Shown here piece by piece: positions 55,391 through 63,797 of a stretch of 64,000 nucleotides of DNA (its first letter is position 1; each line of letters begins with the position of its first letter). The stretch is from Campylobacter concisus. GTDB lineage: Bacteria > Campylobacterota > Campylobacteria > Campylobacterales > Campylobacteraceae. The stretch is from NCBI RefSeq assembly GCF_002092855.1, contig NZ_LVLC01000001.1, positions 558,001 to 622,000 on the forward strand, written 5' to 3'. The position numbers and the translations under genes are program-made. The notes below the pieces were generated by a model. That model had not been told where the DNA came from. It ran no database searches and saw nothing but the letters and a program-made list of their open reading frames with translations.

Positions 55391-56305
55391 ATGAATTTCT
55401 CAGACATTTTTTCAAAGATAAGAAAAGCTCAACCTCGTCCAGAAGAAGCACCTACACACTGGGTAAAATGCGATAATTGTCACTCACTGATGTACTACAA
55501 AGAAGTTGAAGCTTGTTTTAATGTATGCCCGAAATGTGGCTATCATATGAGATTAAAAGCTACCGATCGTATAAATTTGATCTGTGATGAAGATAGCTTT
55601 GTAGAATTTGATGCGAATTTAAAACCGGTAGATCCATTAAATTTTGTTGATAAAAAATCATACAAAAAAAGAATCACAGAAAATAAAGAAAAAACAGGAC
55701 GCACAAGCTCAGTGATATGTGGCGAAGGTAAATGCGACGGACAAGAGATCCAGCTAGTTGTTTTTGACTTTGGCTTCATGGGTGGTTCGCTAGCTTCAGT
55801 TGAGGGTGAAAAGATCGTAAGAGCGATAAAACGGGCAATAGAAAAACGCCAAGCTTTAGTCATAGTGAGCGCTTCAGGTGGAGCTAGAATGCAAGAGAGT
55901 ACATTTTCTTTGATGCAAATGTCAAAGACATCAGCTGCTTTAAAACTACTTGATGAAGCGAAACTACCTTACATCTCAATACTTACTGATCCGACGATGG
56001 GTGGCGTTAGTGCCTCTTTTGCTTGGCTTGGAGATCTAATAATTGCTGAACCTGGCGCATTGATAGGCTTTGCCGGTCAAAGGGTCATCAAACAAACCAT
56101 TGGTGCTGACCTTCCAGAGGGATTTCAAAGAGCTGAGTTTTTATTAGAACATGGCTTAATCGATGCTATTGTGCCAAGAAGCGAACATAAAAAATATATA
56201 AGCGATATGGTTAAATTTCTCACAAATAATAAGACAATACATCAAAAAGATAAACAAGATGAGAGCGGAAATAACTTTGAACTAAAGCTAAAAACCAAAG
56301 GCTAA
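55391..56305 (+). CDS. accD: Acetyl-CoA carboxylase carboxyltransferase subunit beta
   Basis: 304 residues from the ATG at 55391 (a GTG at 55379 is also in frame). An N-terminal zinc ribbon [12 protein letters not shown] ... [10 protein letters not shown] precedes the crotonase-fold carboxyltransferase domain: [31 protein letters not shown] and FAGQRVI. With AccA it makes malonyl-CoA for fatty acid synthesis; fabD of the same pathway is at 61340-62269. First gene of a plus-strand run to recO. Confidence 0.96.
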   Translation: MNFSDIFSKIRKAQPRPEEAPTHWVKCDNCHSLMYYKEVEACFNVCPKCGYHMRLKATDRINLICDEDSFVEFDANLKPVDPLNFVDKKSYKKRITENKEKTGRTSSVICGEGKCDGQEIQLVVFDFGFMGGSLASVEGEKIVRAIKRAIEKRQALVIVSASGGARMQESTFSLMQMSKTSAALKLLDEAKLPYISILTDPTMGGVSASFAWLGDLIIAEPGALIGFAGQRVIKQTIGADLPEGFQRAEFLLEHGLIDAIVPRSEHKKYISDMVKFLTNNKTIHQKDKQDESGNNFELKLKTKG

Positions 56306-56307
56306 AT

Positions 56308-56763
56308 TTGGAAATTTCAGTTTTTAGTATTCAAAAATCATCACATGACAACTTTGAAAACGAAATACAAGAATATATAAAAATGAGTGCAAAATTTGCC
56401 AAGATAAACGATAAAGTCTTTTTTAATGAAAAAATAGCAAAAGCTCAAAGTGCTGGAAAAAGCGAAGCTTTAAGAGCTTATGATGAAATTTATGAGCCAA
56501 ATTTAAAGGGCTTTTGCGTAATGCTTGATGAAAATGGCTTACAACTTGATAGTCAAGAATTTGCACAAATTTTAAACTCAAATTCACAAATTAACTTTTT
56601 CATAGGTGGAGCTTATGGCCTTAGTCAAAATTTAAAGAACAAAGCGCAAAAAATCATAAGTTTGAGCAAGATGACAATGGCACATAAGGTTGCCAAGCTT
56701 GTACTTTTTGAGCAAATTTTTAGAGCACTTTGCATAAATGCAAACCACCCATACCACAAATAA
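56308..56763 (+). CDS. rlmH: 23S rRNA (pseudouridine-1915 N3) methyltransferase RlmH
   Basis: 151 residues, SPOUT family. The knotted C-terminal part is clear: [13 protein letters not shown], then [24 protein letters not shown] and the closing NHPYHK. Start is TTG at 56308, two bases behind the accD stop, with AAAGG upstream; no ATG is available. It methylates helix 69 of 23S rRNA in assembled ribosomes. Confidence 0.94.
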   Translation: MEISVFSIQKSSHDNFENEIQEYIKMSAKFAKINDKVFFNEKIAKAQSAGKSEALRAYDEIYEPNLKGFCVMLDENGLQLDSQEFAQILNSNSQINFFIGGAYGLSQNLKNKAQKIISLSKMTMAHKVAKLVLFEQIFRALCINANHPYHK

Positions 56764-56773
56764 AGGAATATAA

Positions 56774-57130
56774 ATGACACAAACTGAGCTAAATTTTTTT
56801 AAAAAATTACTTGAAGAAAGAAAATTACAGATCAAAAAAAATATCTATGATTCATCTGTTGAAGTAAATGGCTTAAGAGATAGTGGTGTAAGCGATGAGT
56901 TTGATATAGCCTCAGTAAATACAGACCAGTTAATAGAGCATTCCATCTCGACGCAACAAAGAGCAGAGCTATCAGAGATAGATGAAGCACTAGAGAAGAT
57001 AGCAAATAAAACTTATGGAATTTGTGATATGTGTGAAGAGGAGATCAGCATACCGCGACTAAAAGTAAAACCACATGCAAAATACTGCATAACTTGCCGT
57101 GAAATAATCGAAAAAACAGCAAAAAACTAA
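56774..57130 (+). CDS. dksA: RNA polymerase-binding factor DksA
   Basis: 118 residues. A coiled coil with the tip acidic pair DEFDIASVNTD precedes the zinc finger CDMCEEEI ... YCITC, all four Cys conserved. DksA works with ppGpp in the stringent response. AAAGGAATATAA precedes the ATG. Confidence 0.94.
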   Translation: MTQTELNFFKKLLEERKLQIKKNIYDSSVEVNGLRDSGVSDEFDIASVNTDQLIEHSISTQQRAELSEIDEALEKIANKTYGICDMCEEEISIPRLKVKPHAKYCITCREIIEKTAKN

Positions 57131-57139
57131 GGAGAAAAT

Positions 57140-58138
57140 ATGAAAACTAGAAAATTTCTCGTCTATTGCATAATCTATATAGTAGTTGTTGCAGGACTCA
57201 CTTATTCTCTTAATAGTTCTGATTACACATTTGAGCTTTTAGGCCAAACTATAACTTTGCCAATTGCTATTTGGGTCGCTCTTCCAGTAGCTGTTTTAGC
57301 GCTTCTTGCCCTACTTCATATCGCTTATCATGGATATGCTTTTTATAGATATAAAAAATGGATCAAAAAAGATAGCCAGCTTTATAAAGACTTAGCCAAA
57401 GAGACGCTTCTTGGCTTTGAGAGCAATAAAGACTTCAAAACCGACACTTACAAGATCGCCTCACAGCTTACTCGCTCTATCTCACCAGTAGGCGAGCTTA
57501 AAGATGTCGGTGTAGATGATGCTGAGATAAACAATATCTTACAAACTATAAAAAGTATAAAAAATAAAGAGATCGTCGATCTAAAGAAATTTAGACTAGC
57601 AAAAGATAGCAAGTTAAATATCCTAAATGAGCTAAATAAAATCGAGCAACTACCAACTTACTATCTTGACGTACTTAAAAACCAAGATCAAAACGAGAGT
57701 CTTAAAAAAGCTGCATTTGATAAACTCATAAAAGTAGCTTCTTTTAGCGAGATCAAAAGATTAAATTTTGAGCTAGCAAGTGAAGATATAATGCTTATTA
57801 TTACCCGATTTGTAAATGACGAGATCGATCTAAGCAGTGATGAAATTTTTGATCTTTTAAACAACGCAAAAGTGACAAAAGCTCAATACGATAAAGCCGC
57901 TGTAATGCTTAAAAATAAACTAAAACCAGATGCATTTATTGGCATCTTTGAAAAACTAAAAAGCATCCATGCTGACGCTGATGAGGCTTACGTATATGCA
58001 CTGTTTGAGCTTCAAATGCTTGATAAAGTAAGAGAAGCTATCGAAGGTAGCGATCCAGATGAGTTTAAAGAGATAAAGGTCTTACTGTTTTTACGAGATA
58101 ACGGCAAAATGGTCCCTAGCTCGTTATTTTTTAAATGA
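57140..58138 (+). CDS. Membrane protein of unknown function
   Basis: 332 residues: two membrane helices at the N-terminus (about 6-24 and 38-65) and a large helical, charged cytoplasmic domain without Cys motifs. The C-terminal part reads like helical repeats but fits no family I know. The homologous position in C. jejuni (Cj0124c) is also an unknown membrane protein. AAGGAGAAAAT precedes the ATG; its stop overlaps the dus start as ATGA. Confidence 0.8.
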   Translation: MKTRKFLVYCIIYIVVVAGLTYSLNSSDYTFELLGQTITLPIAIWVALPVAVLALLALLHIAYHGYAFYRYKKWIKKDSQLYKDLAKETLLGFESNKDFKTDTYKIASQLTRSISPVGELKDVGVDDAEINNILQTIKSIKNKEIVDLKKFRLAKDSKLNILNELNKIEQLPTYYLDVLKNQDQNESLKKAAFDKLIKVASFSEIKRLNFELASEDIMLIITRFVNDEIDLSSDEIFDLLNNAKVTKAQYDKAAVMLKNKLKPDAFIGIFEKLKSIHADADEAYVYALFELQMLDKVREAIEGSDPDEFKEIKVLLFLRDNGKMVPSSLFFK

Positions 58139-59058
58139 TAGACTTTAGTAAAAAGCCACTTTTCTTAGCACCTCTTGCTGGCTTTTCTGACTTGCCATTA
58201 AGAAGCGTAGTTAAGAAATTTGGCTGCGATGTCACTGTTAGCGAAATGATCAGCGCAAATGCTCTGGTCTATGAGAGCAGTGACAAAACTCTTGAAATGC
58301 TTAAAAAATCCCCAAACGAAGAGCCTTACGTCGTCCAGATAGCTGGTAGCGACATAGAAAATATAAAAAAAGCTGTGAAGATAATCAATAAATTTGATGG
58401 AATTTATGGGCTCGATCTAAACTGCGGCTGCCCCGTACCAAAGGTCGTTAGACAAGGTGCAGGCTCAGCCTTACTAAATGATCTTGATAAACTTCAAAAT
58501 ATAATCTCAGCCATAAAAAGCATCTCAAACAAAGAGAGCCTGAGTGTTAAATTTAGACTTGGCTTTAACGACAAAAATGAAGAAAAGATAGCAAAAGCCT
58601 GCGAAGAAGCCGGCGCAAACTACATCGCAGTACATGGGCGCACCAGAGCTGGTGGATACAGCGCAAAGGTTGATTACGAAGCGATCGCTAGAGTAAAGGC
58701 TAGTGTAAAAATTCCAGTCGTGGCAAATGGCGATATAAATGCGCAAAATGCAGATGAAATTTTAAACCTTACAAAATGCGACGCCCTAATGATCGGTAGA
58801 GCAAGCATCGGTAACCCTTGGATATTTCACGAGATAAAGACTAAAACTAGCGTGGATAAGGCGCTAAAACAAAAGATCATCCTAGCTCACTTTGATGCGA
58901 TGATCGAGCATTACGGTGAGCACGGACTTTGCATATTTAGAAAACATTTGCACCAGTACAGCAAGGGCATCGACGGTGCAACAACCTTTAGAAACGATGT
59001 AAATTTCATCAAAGACGCGACAGCGATGAGAGAGCGCATAAGGGAGTTTTTTGCCTAG
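58135..59058 (+). CDS. dus: tRNA-dihydrouridine synthase
   Basis: 307 residues, FMN-dependent TIM barrel that reduces uridine in tRNA D-loops. Motifs: FLAPLAGFSDLPLR, VVQIAGSD, DLNCGCPVPKVVRQGAGSALL with the catalytic Cys, VHGRTRAGGYS, VVANGDI and MIGRASIGNPWIF. The pattern is closest to DusB, but the subclass cannot be fixed by eye. Coupled to the upstream gene and abutting recO. Confidence 0.94.
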   Translation: MIDFSKKPLFLAPLAGFSDLPLRSVVKKFGCDVTVSEMISANALVYESSDKTLEMLKKSPNEEPYVVQIAGSDIENIKKAVKIINKFDGIYGLDLNCGCPVPKVVRQGAGSALLNDLDKLQNIISAIKSISNKESLSVKFRLGFNDKNEEKIAKACEEAGANYIAVHGRTRAGGYSAKVDYEAIARVKASVKIPVVANGDINAQNADEILNLTKCDALMIGRASIGNPWIFHEIKTKTSVDKALKQKIILAHFDAMIEHYGEHGLCIFRKHLHQYSKGIDGATTFRNDVNFIKDATAMRERIREFFA

Positions 59059-59673
59059 ATGCAAGGCTACATCCTGCGCGTGCAAAAGGTCAGAGACGAG
59101 GACCTTTTAGTCTTTGTGCTAACGCCAAATTTGCTCGTAAAGTCGTATAGATTTTTTGGCGCACGCCACTCAAATATCATGACTGGCTATAAGATCGACT
59201 TTGAGCTCGAGCAAGAGGCGAAATTTCTACCAAAACTTAGAAGCATAATTCATCTTGGCTTTAAATGGCTGTTAGAGCGAGACAAGCTCATCATTTGGCA
59301 GCAGTTCATGCGCCTACTTTATGATCATCTAAAAGAGGTCGAGCAGCTCGATGAAATTTACTTTAACGAGCTTGATCGCTGCGCCAAACAGATGCAGCTG
59401 CAAAATCCAAAACGCCTTATCATCGAAAGCTACGTTAAAATTTTAGAGTATGAAGGTAGGCTTCACAGCGAGCTTGAGTGCTTCATCTGCGACGAGGAGA
59501 TAGAGAGCGAGCTTTGCTTAACTCGTGGTTTTTTACCCTCTCACAAGCACTGTCTTGATAGGAGCGAATTTGACACTAGCAAGATCAAAAATTTGTTTGA
59601 TACAAAAAGCACGATCGAGCTAAATGACGATGAGATAAACCGCCTTTATAAAATTTTACTTGACGGACTTTAA
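59059..59673 (+). CDS. recO: DNA repair protein RecO (divergent)
   Basis: 204 residues, shorter than the E. coli protein. The OB-fold N-terminus MQGYILRVQKVRDEDLLVFVLT and FFGARHSN corresponds to RecO's 'GArr' region; the helical C-terminal part has Cys in LECFICDEEI, ELCLTRG and HKHC, a plausible zinc site. RecO loads RecA with RecR in gap repair. Epsilonproteobacterial RecO proteins are known to be divergent. The ATG directly follows the dus stop (TAGATG). Confidence 0.82.
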   Translation: MQGYILRVQKVRDEDLLVFVLTPNLLVKSYRFFGARHSNIMTGYKIDFELEQEAKFLPKLRSIIHLGFKWLLERDKLIIWQQFMRLLYDHLKEVEQLDEIYFNELDRCAKQMQLQNPKRLIIESYVKILEYEGRLHSELECFICDEEIESELCLTRGFLPSHKHCLDRSEFDTSKIKNLFDTKSTIELNDDEINRLYKILLDGL

Positions 59674-59868
59674 ACTCTATTATGACTATTTTTTAAGCTT
59701 CAATTTTCTAAGTTATAAAATTCTAACCAGTAGTTTTTGTACTAAATGCTTTTGTATTTGTTGTATATGACACTTTTGATTCATGCACAAGTACAAGAAT
59801 TTCATCTATTCATACATTTTTTTATTTATTTTGATACGAGCTAATTAAAATAGAAATATTTATAACCT

Positions 59869-59894
59869 GCTTTTTGAGATTAGTCTCAAGAAGC
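59869..59894. terminator. Hairpin between the recO and ttcA 3' ends
   Basis: GCTTTTTGAGA-TTAG-TCTCAAGAAGC forms an 11-bp stem (one U-G pair on the plus strand). It lies between convergent operons but has no T-run on either side; the 195 bases before it (59674-59868) hold nothing I recognise. Confidence 0.4.
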
Positions 59895-59904
59895 AAGTAA
59901 AATT

Positions 59905-60663
59905 TTACTCTTCACTACTGCTATTGAGAGCAAAAAAAGTATCAGTATGAATATTTTCAAATGCTGCTTTTAGCGAAGTAAAAAGTTTTGGATTTTCTTT
60001 TTCTAAAGTCGCTAGAAGCTGTTTAGTTTCATATCTAGCATGCGGCATCTTTACGTCAAATCTCATTGCAGGGCATGCTTCATCGCCAATGACTCTTAAT
60101 TCATTTTTGATAGCATTTTCGCGAAGCTGTCTCTCGCGAACGAAGATAAATGGCCTAATAACCGTGATTCCATTTTTTGCAGTATATTTTGGAGCAAGCG
60201 TCCTTAGTGCACCATTATAGGTAAAATTCATAAAAAAGCTCTCCGCTGCATCGTCTAAATGATGAGCAATCGCAAGTTTATTAAAACCATGTTTTAAGGC
60301 GTAAGTATAAAGATAACCTCTTCTCATACGAGAAAAGAAACTACAAAAACTGGAATTCTTACGGATTTTCTCTTTTGAAATTTCAAAGATTGAGCTATCT
60401 ATCACTTCATGCTCTATTCCGTGCTCATTGCAATGCTTCGTAAGATAAGCGTAGTCCTCACCCATGCCGTAGCTTAGTGTTACTGCTTTAAACTCAAATT
60501 TCTCAGGTGTAACGTTTTGAATATGCTTTAGTACGTGAGCGAGTGCGAGGCTATCCTTACCGCCACTAAGGCCAAGCAATATCTTATCTCCACCCTCTAT
60601 CATTTTGTATCTAGCATTTGTCTGACCAACTTGCCTAAGAAGCCTTTTACTAAGCTCTATCAT
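59905..60663 (-). CDS. ttcA: tRNA 2-thiocytidine biosynthesis protein TtcA-like
   Basis: 252 residues, PP-loop ATPase with SGGKDSLALAH near residue 34. The paired Cys of TtcA-type enzymes are represented by SSFCSFFSRMRRGYLY (one Cys where TtcA has CxxC) and by a single Cys in DEACPAMRFD. HHLDDAAESFFMN and RPFIFVRERQ are family segments. With only part of the usual CxxC set, 4Fe-4S binding through three Cys is uncertain. The ATG overlaps the mtnN stop by four bases. Confidence 0.85.
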   Translation of the reverse strand: MIELSKRLLRQVGQTNARYKMIEGGDKILLGLSGGKDSLALAHVLKHIQNVTPEKFEFKAVTLSYGMGEDYAYLTKHCNEHGIEHEVIDSSIFEISKEKIRKNSSFCSFFSRMRRGYLYTYALKHGFNKLAIAHHLDDAAESFFMNFTYNGALRTLAPKYTAKNGITVIRPFIFVRERQLRENAIKNELRVIGDEACPAMRFDVKMPHARYETKQLLATLEKENPKLFTSLKAAFENIHTDTFFALNSSSEE

Positions 60664-61343
60664 AAGCTTTCTACCATTTCAAGTATAAATTTTGCACTAA
60701 CATTTGCTGAATCTTGCAAAAAATTATCAAAGTCAAACTCTGCTGCATCACCAGCTCCATCGCTGATAGCTCTTAGTATAAAAAATGGCACACCAAGTGT
60801 TTCGCAAACTAGTGCAACGCTAGCACCTTCCATCTCGGTAGCGCTCGCATTAAATATCTTTTTTATCCAATTTTTCTTTTCATTATCGCAGATGAACTGA
60901 TCTCCAGTCGCAATAATACCAGCACTTAAGCTCATATCTTTTTTATCAGCTATCTTTTTTGCCAGTTCATTTAGCCCTTCATCGCTTTTGACAAAGATAC
61001 TTGTGCCTGGCACATAGCCATAAGGATGGCCAAAAGCCGTAATATCAAGATCATGTTGCACTAAGCTAGTAGCATAAAGCATATCGCCTATTTTTAAACT
61101 CTCATCAAGCGAGCCAGCTACGCCAGTAAAGAGCAACTTTGAGGCCTTAAATTTTTCTATCATTAAAGTTGCCGTTATGGCTGCATTTACTTTACCTATC
61201 TTTGAATAGGCAATGACTAGCTCTTTTTCTTTATAGTTTGCTAAGTAAAATTTATTATTTGCATATTGAACAGTTTTATATTCACCAACCATTTCAAGGA
61301 TCGGTGTTATCTCCTCTTGCATAGCTCCAAGTATCGCTATCAT
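60660..61343 (-). CDS. mtnN: 5'-methylthioadenosine/S-adenosylhomocysteine (aminofutalosine) nucleosidase
   Basis: 227 residues (Pfs/MTAN). Conserved are GAMQEEI at the N-terminus with the catalytic Glu, FTGVAGSLDE, TEMEGASVA and ISDGAGD with the catalytic Asp. It cleaves MTA and SAH, and in Campylobacter and Helicobacter also 6-amino-6-deoxyfutalosine in menaquinone synthesis. The stop of fabD overlaps its ATG by four bases. Confidence 0.96.
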   Translation of the reverse strand: MIAILGAMQEEITPILEMVGEYKTVQYANNKFYLANYKEKELVIAYSKIGKVNAAITATLMIEKFKASKLLFTGVAGSLDESLKIGDMLYATSLVQHDLDITAFGHPYGYVPGTSIFVKSDEGLNELAKKIADKKDMSLSAGIIATGDQFICDNEKKNWIKKIFNASATEMEGASVALVCETLGVPFFILRAISDGAGDAAEFDFDNFLQDSANVSAKFILEMVESL

Positions 61344-62269
61344 CTCTCCTCCAAAATTTTCACAACTTCTTCAAGACTTGCCATATCCGTAATACTATAA
61401 GTTGGCTTTTCGGTAATTTTTTTATTGATGCCCTTTAACGTCGCAGCACCAAGCTCGATAAAACAATCAACATTATTTTCATAGTTTTTAATGCTCTGTT
61501 TATAGCAAACTGGTTTTATTAGCTGCTCTTTTAGCAGGACTAGCGCTTCACTTTTATCGGTATAAATTTTAGCATTTACATTTGAGACAACTGGAGAAAA
61601 ATTGGTAGTTAAAGTACTCTCAAGCTCGCTTGCCAACCTAACACTAGCTGGCTCAAGTATCGGACAATGGCTTGCTACTGACATATTTAAAAGCATTGCT
61701 CTTTTTGCACCAGCTTCTTTAAATTTTGCTTCATAGCTAGCAAGATCAGCTCTTACGCCAGCGATAACGATTTGTCCATCGCAGTTGTAGTTTGCAGCAT
61801 AAATTTGTAAACCTTCTTCTCTTGCTTTTTTACAAATTTCTTCAACTACTTCATCACTAAGTCCAAGAATTACCATCATGCCGGCATCTTTGCCAACGCA
61901 GGCTTCTTGCATAAATTTACCACGTAAATTTACAAGCCTAATCGCATCAATAAAATTAAATGCTCCACTAACTGCAAGAGCAGTAAATTCTCCAAGTGAG
62001 TGCCCAAGACTAAATTCTGGTTTTTCTTTAATAAAATTTGAAAAAGCCAAATAAGTCATTAGCGAGTTTAAAACGATAGCTGGCTGAGTAAATTCTGTTT
62101 TATCTAACTTATCGTTTTGTGTAAATAAAAGCTCTTTGTAATCAATGCCAGTGTCATTACAAGCATCATTTAAAAGTAACTTAGCAGTAGAAAAATTTTC
62201 GTAAAAGTCTTTTCCCATACCAATACTTTGCGAGCCTTGGCCCGCAAAAACAAAAGCAAATTTTTTCAT
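61340..62269 (-). CDS. fabD: Malonyl-CoA:ACP transacylase
   Basis: 309 residues. FAFVFAGQGSQSIGMG opens the protein, the nucleophile Ser is in LGHSLGEFTAL, and the catalytic His is in ASHCPIL. It loads malonyl groups on acyl carrier protein for fatty acid synthesis. It follows slyD by 9 bases. Confidence 0.96.
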   Translation of the reverse strand: MKKFAFVFAGQGSQSIGMGKDFYENFSTAKLLLNDACNDTGIDYKELLFTQNDKLDKTEFTQPAIVLNSLMTYLAFSNFIKEKPEFSLGHSLGEFTALAVSGAFNFIDAIRLVNLRGKFMQEACVGKDAGMMVILGLSDEVVEEICKKAREEGLQIYAANYNCDGQIVIAGVRADLASYEAKFKEAGAKRAMLLNMSVASHCPILEPASVRLASELESTLTTNFSPVVSNVNAKIYTDKSEALVLLKEQLIKPVCYKQSIKNYENNVDCFIELGAATLKGINKKITEKPTYSITDMASLEEVVKILEER

Positions 62270-62278
62270 TTTAGCTTC

Positions 62279-62416
62279 TTAGTGATGGTGATGTCCGTGT
62301 CCACCGCAACCGCAACCACCATCCTCGTGTCCGTGTCCATGCCCGTGTCCATGACCACCGCAGCACTCATGTTCATGCTCATGATCGTGACCACCGCAAC
62401 CACAAGTATGAGCCCC
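62279..62416 (-). repeat. Degenerate His/Gly-coding repeat in the slyD 3' end
   Basis: Alternating GGNCAY codons give short hexamer-like repeats (GGACACGG, GGGCATGG and variants) over the last 46 codons. Such tracts can gain or lose units by slippage in frame. Confidence 0.6.
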
Positions 62417-62875
62417 AGCTACCATACCTGTTGCTTTTTCATCTTCTGTCGCATCTCTAACTTCTAAAACTTCAACATTAAATAGTAAATCTTTACCAGC
62501 ATATGGGTGATTAAAATCAACTGTTACTTCGTCATCTTTGATCTCTTTAACAATAACACGAACGCTTGAGCCATCCTCATTTTGACCAAAAAGTTCCATT
62601 CCTTCATGTAAATCTATACCAGCAAACTGCTCTTTTGGTAACGACTGAATGGCTTCGTTATTATATTCACCACAACCTTCTGCTGCCTTTACGCTTATAG
62701 TTGCTCTTTCACCTGATTTTAACTTGCTTACTTCTTCCTCAAGCTTTTCTATAATATGACCATGCCCTGTTATAAATGAAATTTGTCCACCTTCTTGCAT
62801 GTTTGACTCTAGAATTTCACCAGTGTTGGCATCTTTTAGTTCGTAAAACATAGTTATAACTTGATCTTTACTCAC
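62279..62875 (-). CDS. slyD: FKBP-type peptidyl-prolyl isomerase SlyD with metal-binding tail
   Basis: 198 residues. FKBP core with the inserted chaperone flap (residues about 70-130: FAGIDLHEGMELFGQ, VDFNHPYAGKDL). The tail from residue 155 holds 15 His and 6 Cys in HGH, HEH and CGC runs, which should bind nickel or other metals; SlyD of E. coli supplies nickel to hydrogenase. Start is GTG at 62875, with AAGGAGA in front. Leads the slyD-fabD-mtnN-ttcA run, promoter at 62914-62919. Confidence 0.95.
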   Translation of the reverse strand: MSKDQVITMFYELKDANTGEILESNMQEGGQISFITGHGHIIEKLEEEVSKLKSGERATISVKAAEGCGEYNNEAIQSLPKEQFAGIDLHEGMELFGQNEDGSSVRVIVKEIKDDEVTVDFNHPYAGKDLLFNVEVLEVRDATEDEKATGMVAGAHTCGCGGHDHEHEHECCGGHGHGHGHGHEDGGCGCGGHGHHHH

Positions 62876-62913
62876 AATAATCTCCTTAGATTTGGTTTTT
62901 TGATTAATGTGGG

Positions 62914-62919
62914 ATTATA
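62914..62919 (-). promoter_or_regulatory. Predicted -10 box of the slyD operon
   Basis: Minus-strand TTTTTTAGATATAATCCC: perfect TATAAT with a T-run upstream, 38 bases before the GTG start of slyD. Confidence 0.7.
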
Positions 62920-62937
62920 TCTAAAAAAGATTAAAAT

Positions 62938-63780
62938 TTAGTTTCTATTGGGAGAGGCTTTGGCTTCTTTGCTATCTGGATAGCCGACTTTTAGAGCCTT
63001 ATAAAATCTATTTGCACTTTGCGTATCACCTATCTTATCAAAGCTTATAGCTGTGTGATATAGAAGTTTTGGTGTATAGTCAGCCTTATCTTCGTTCTGT
63101 ATGCTTTTTTTGTAGTATTGTATAGCTGTGCTGTATGATTTTTGACTGTAAGCAACTTCACCTAAATAATAATTTGTTGCACCAGTTTTATAGCCTTTTT
63201 TATTTAAATATTCAAAATATCCAGCTGCTTCTGTGCTATTGCCAGAATTTAAAAGTTTAATGCCATCAGCCAAAATATCTTTATCGCTTTTTCCACTAAA
63301 ATTTGAAGTTGGCTTACTTTGTTGTTTTGGATTTGTATTTTGCTTTGGTTGGGCAGCATTTTTATCCATTATTGCACCTAATTTATTTAAGGCAGCAGTA
63401 ATATTTTTGTAGTTTTTGTCTTGTATATCTCTAGTTTCATCAACATAAGCCTTCAATGATGTCAAACTTACATCAGAATCACTTATGCCACCATTTACCT
63501 TCGTCTCTATATCATTTATTCTTTGCTCAAGCTTATTCATTCTAGCACTCATGCTTTCAAACAAGCTTTGCAAACCTTGAAGTTGTTCTAAAACACTATT
63601 CATATTCTCTTCGATATTTTGAACACTTCGCTTATTATTTAAGGTAACTTTTTCATTGTCAGTTAGACCGTATGGATTAGCACTATCCATATTGCCTGCA
63701 TCAAAAGCTGAAATCTCTTGACCGGAGGTAATAGAGATAGCGGCTCCAATCAGAGCCACTATAATTAATTTTTTGTTCAT
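62938..63780 (-). CDS. cpoB: Tol-Pal system protein CpoB (YbgF-like)
   Basis: 280 residues. An N-terminal signal peptide (about 1-22), a coiled-coil region (about 55-125, LEQRINDIETKVN), a Gln/Pro/Asn-rich linker and a C-terminal TPR domain (GAATNYYLGEVAYSQKSYSTAIQYYKKSI, in pieces: YYLGEVAYSQKSY and AIQYYKKSI). CpoB couples outer-membrane constriction to septal peptidoglycan synthesis. It lies 17 bases behind pal, as usual. Confidence 0.92.
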   Translation of the reverse strand: MNKKLIIVALIGAAISITSGQEISAFDAGNMDSANPYGLTDNEKVTLNNKRSVQNIEENMNSVLEQLQGLQSLFESMSARMNKLEQRINDIETKVNGGISDSDVSLTSLKAYVDETRDIQDKNYKNITAALNKLGAIMDKNAAQPKQNTNPKQQSKPTSNFSGKSDKDILADGIKLLNSGNSTEAAGYFEYLNKKGYKTGATNYYLGEVAYSQKSYSTAIQYYKKSIQNEDKADYTPKLLYHTAISFDKIGDTQSANRFYKALKVGYPDSKEAKASPNRN

Positions 63781-63797
63781 TATTATTTAATTATAAA

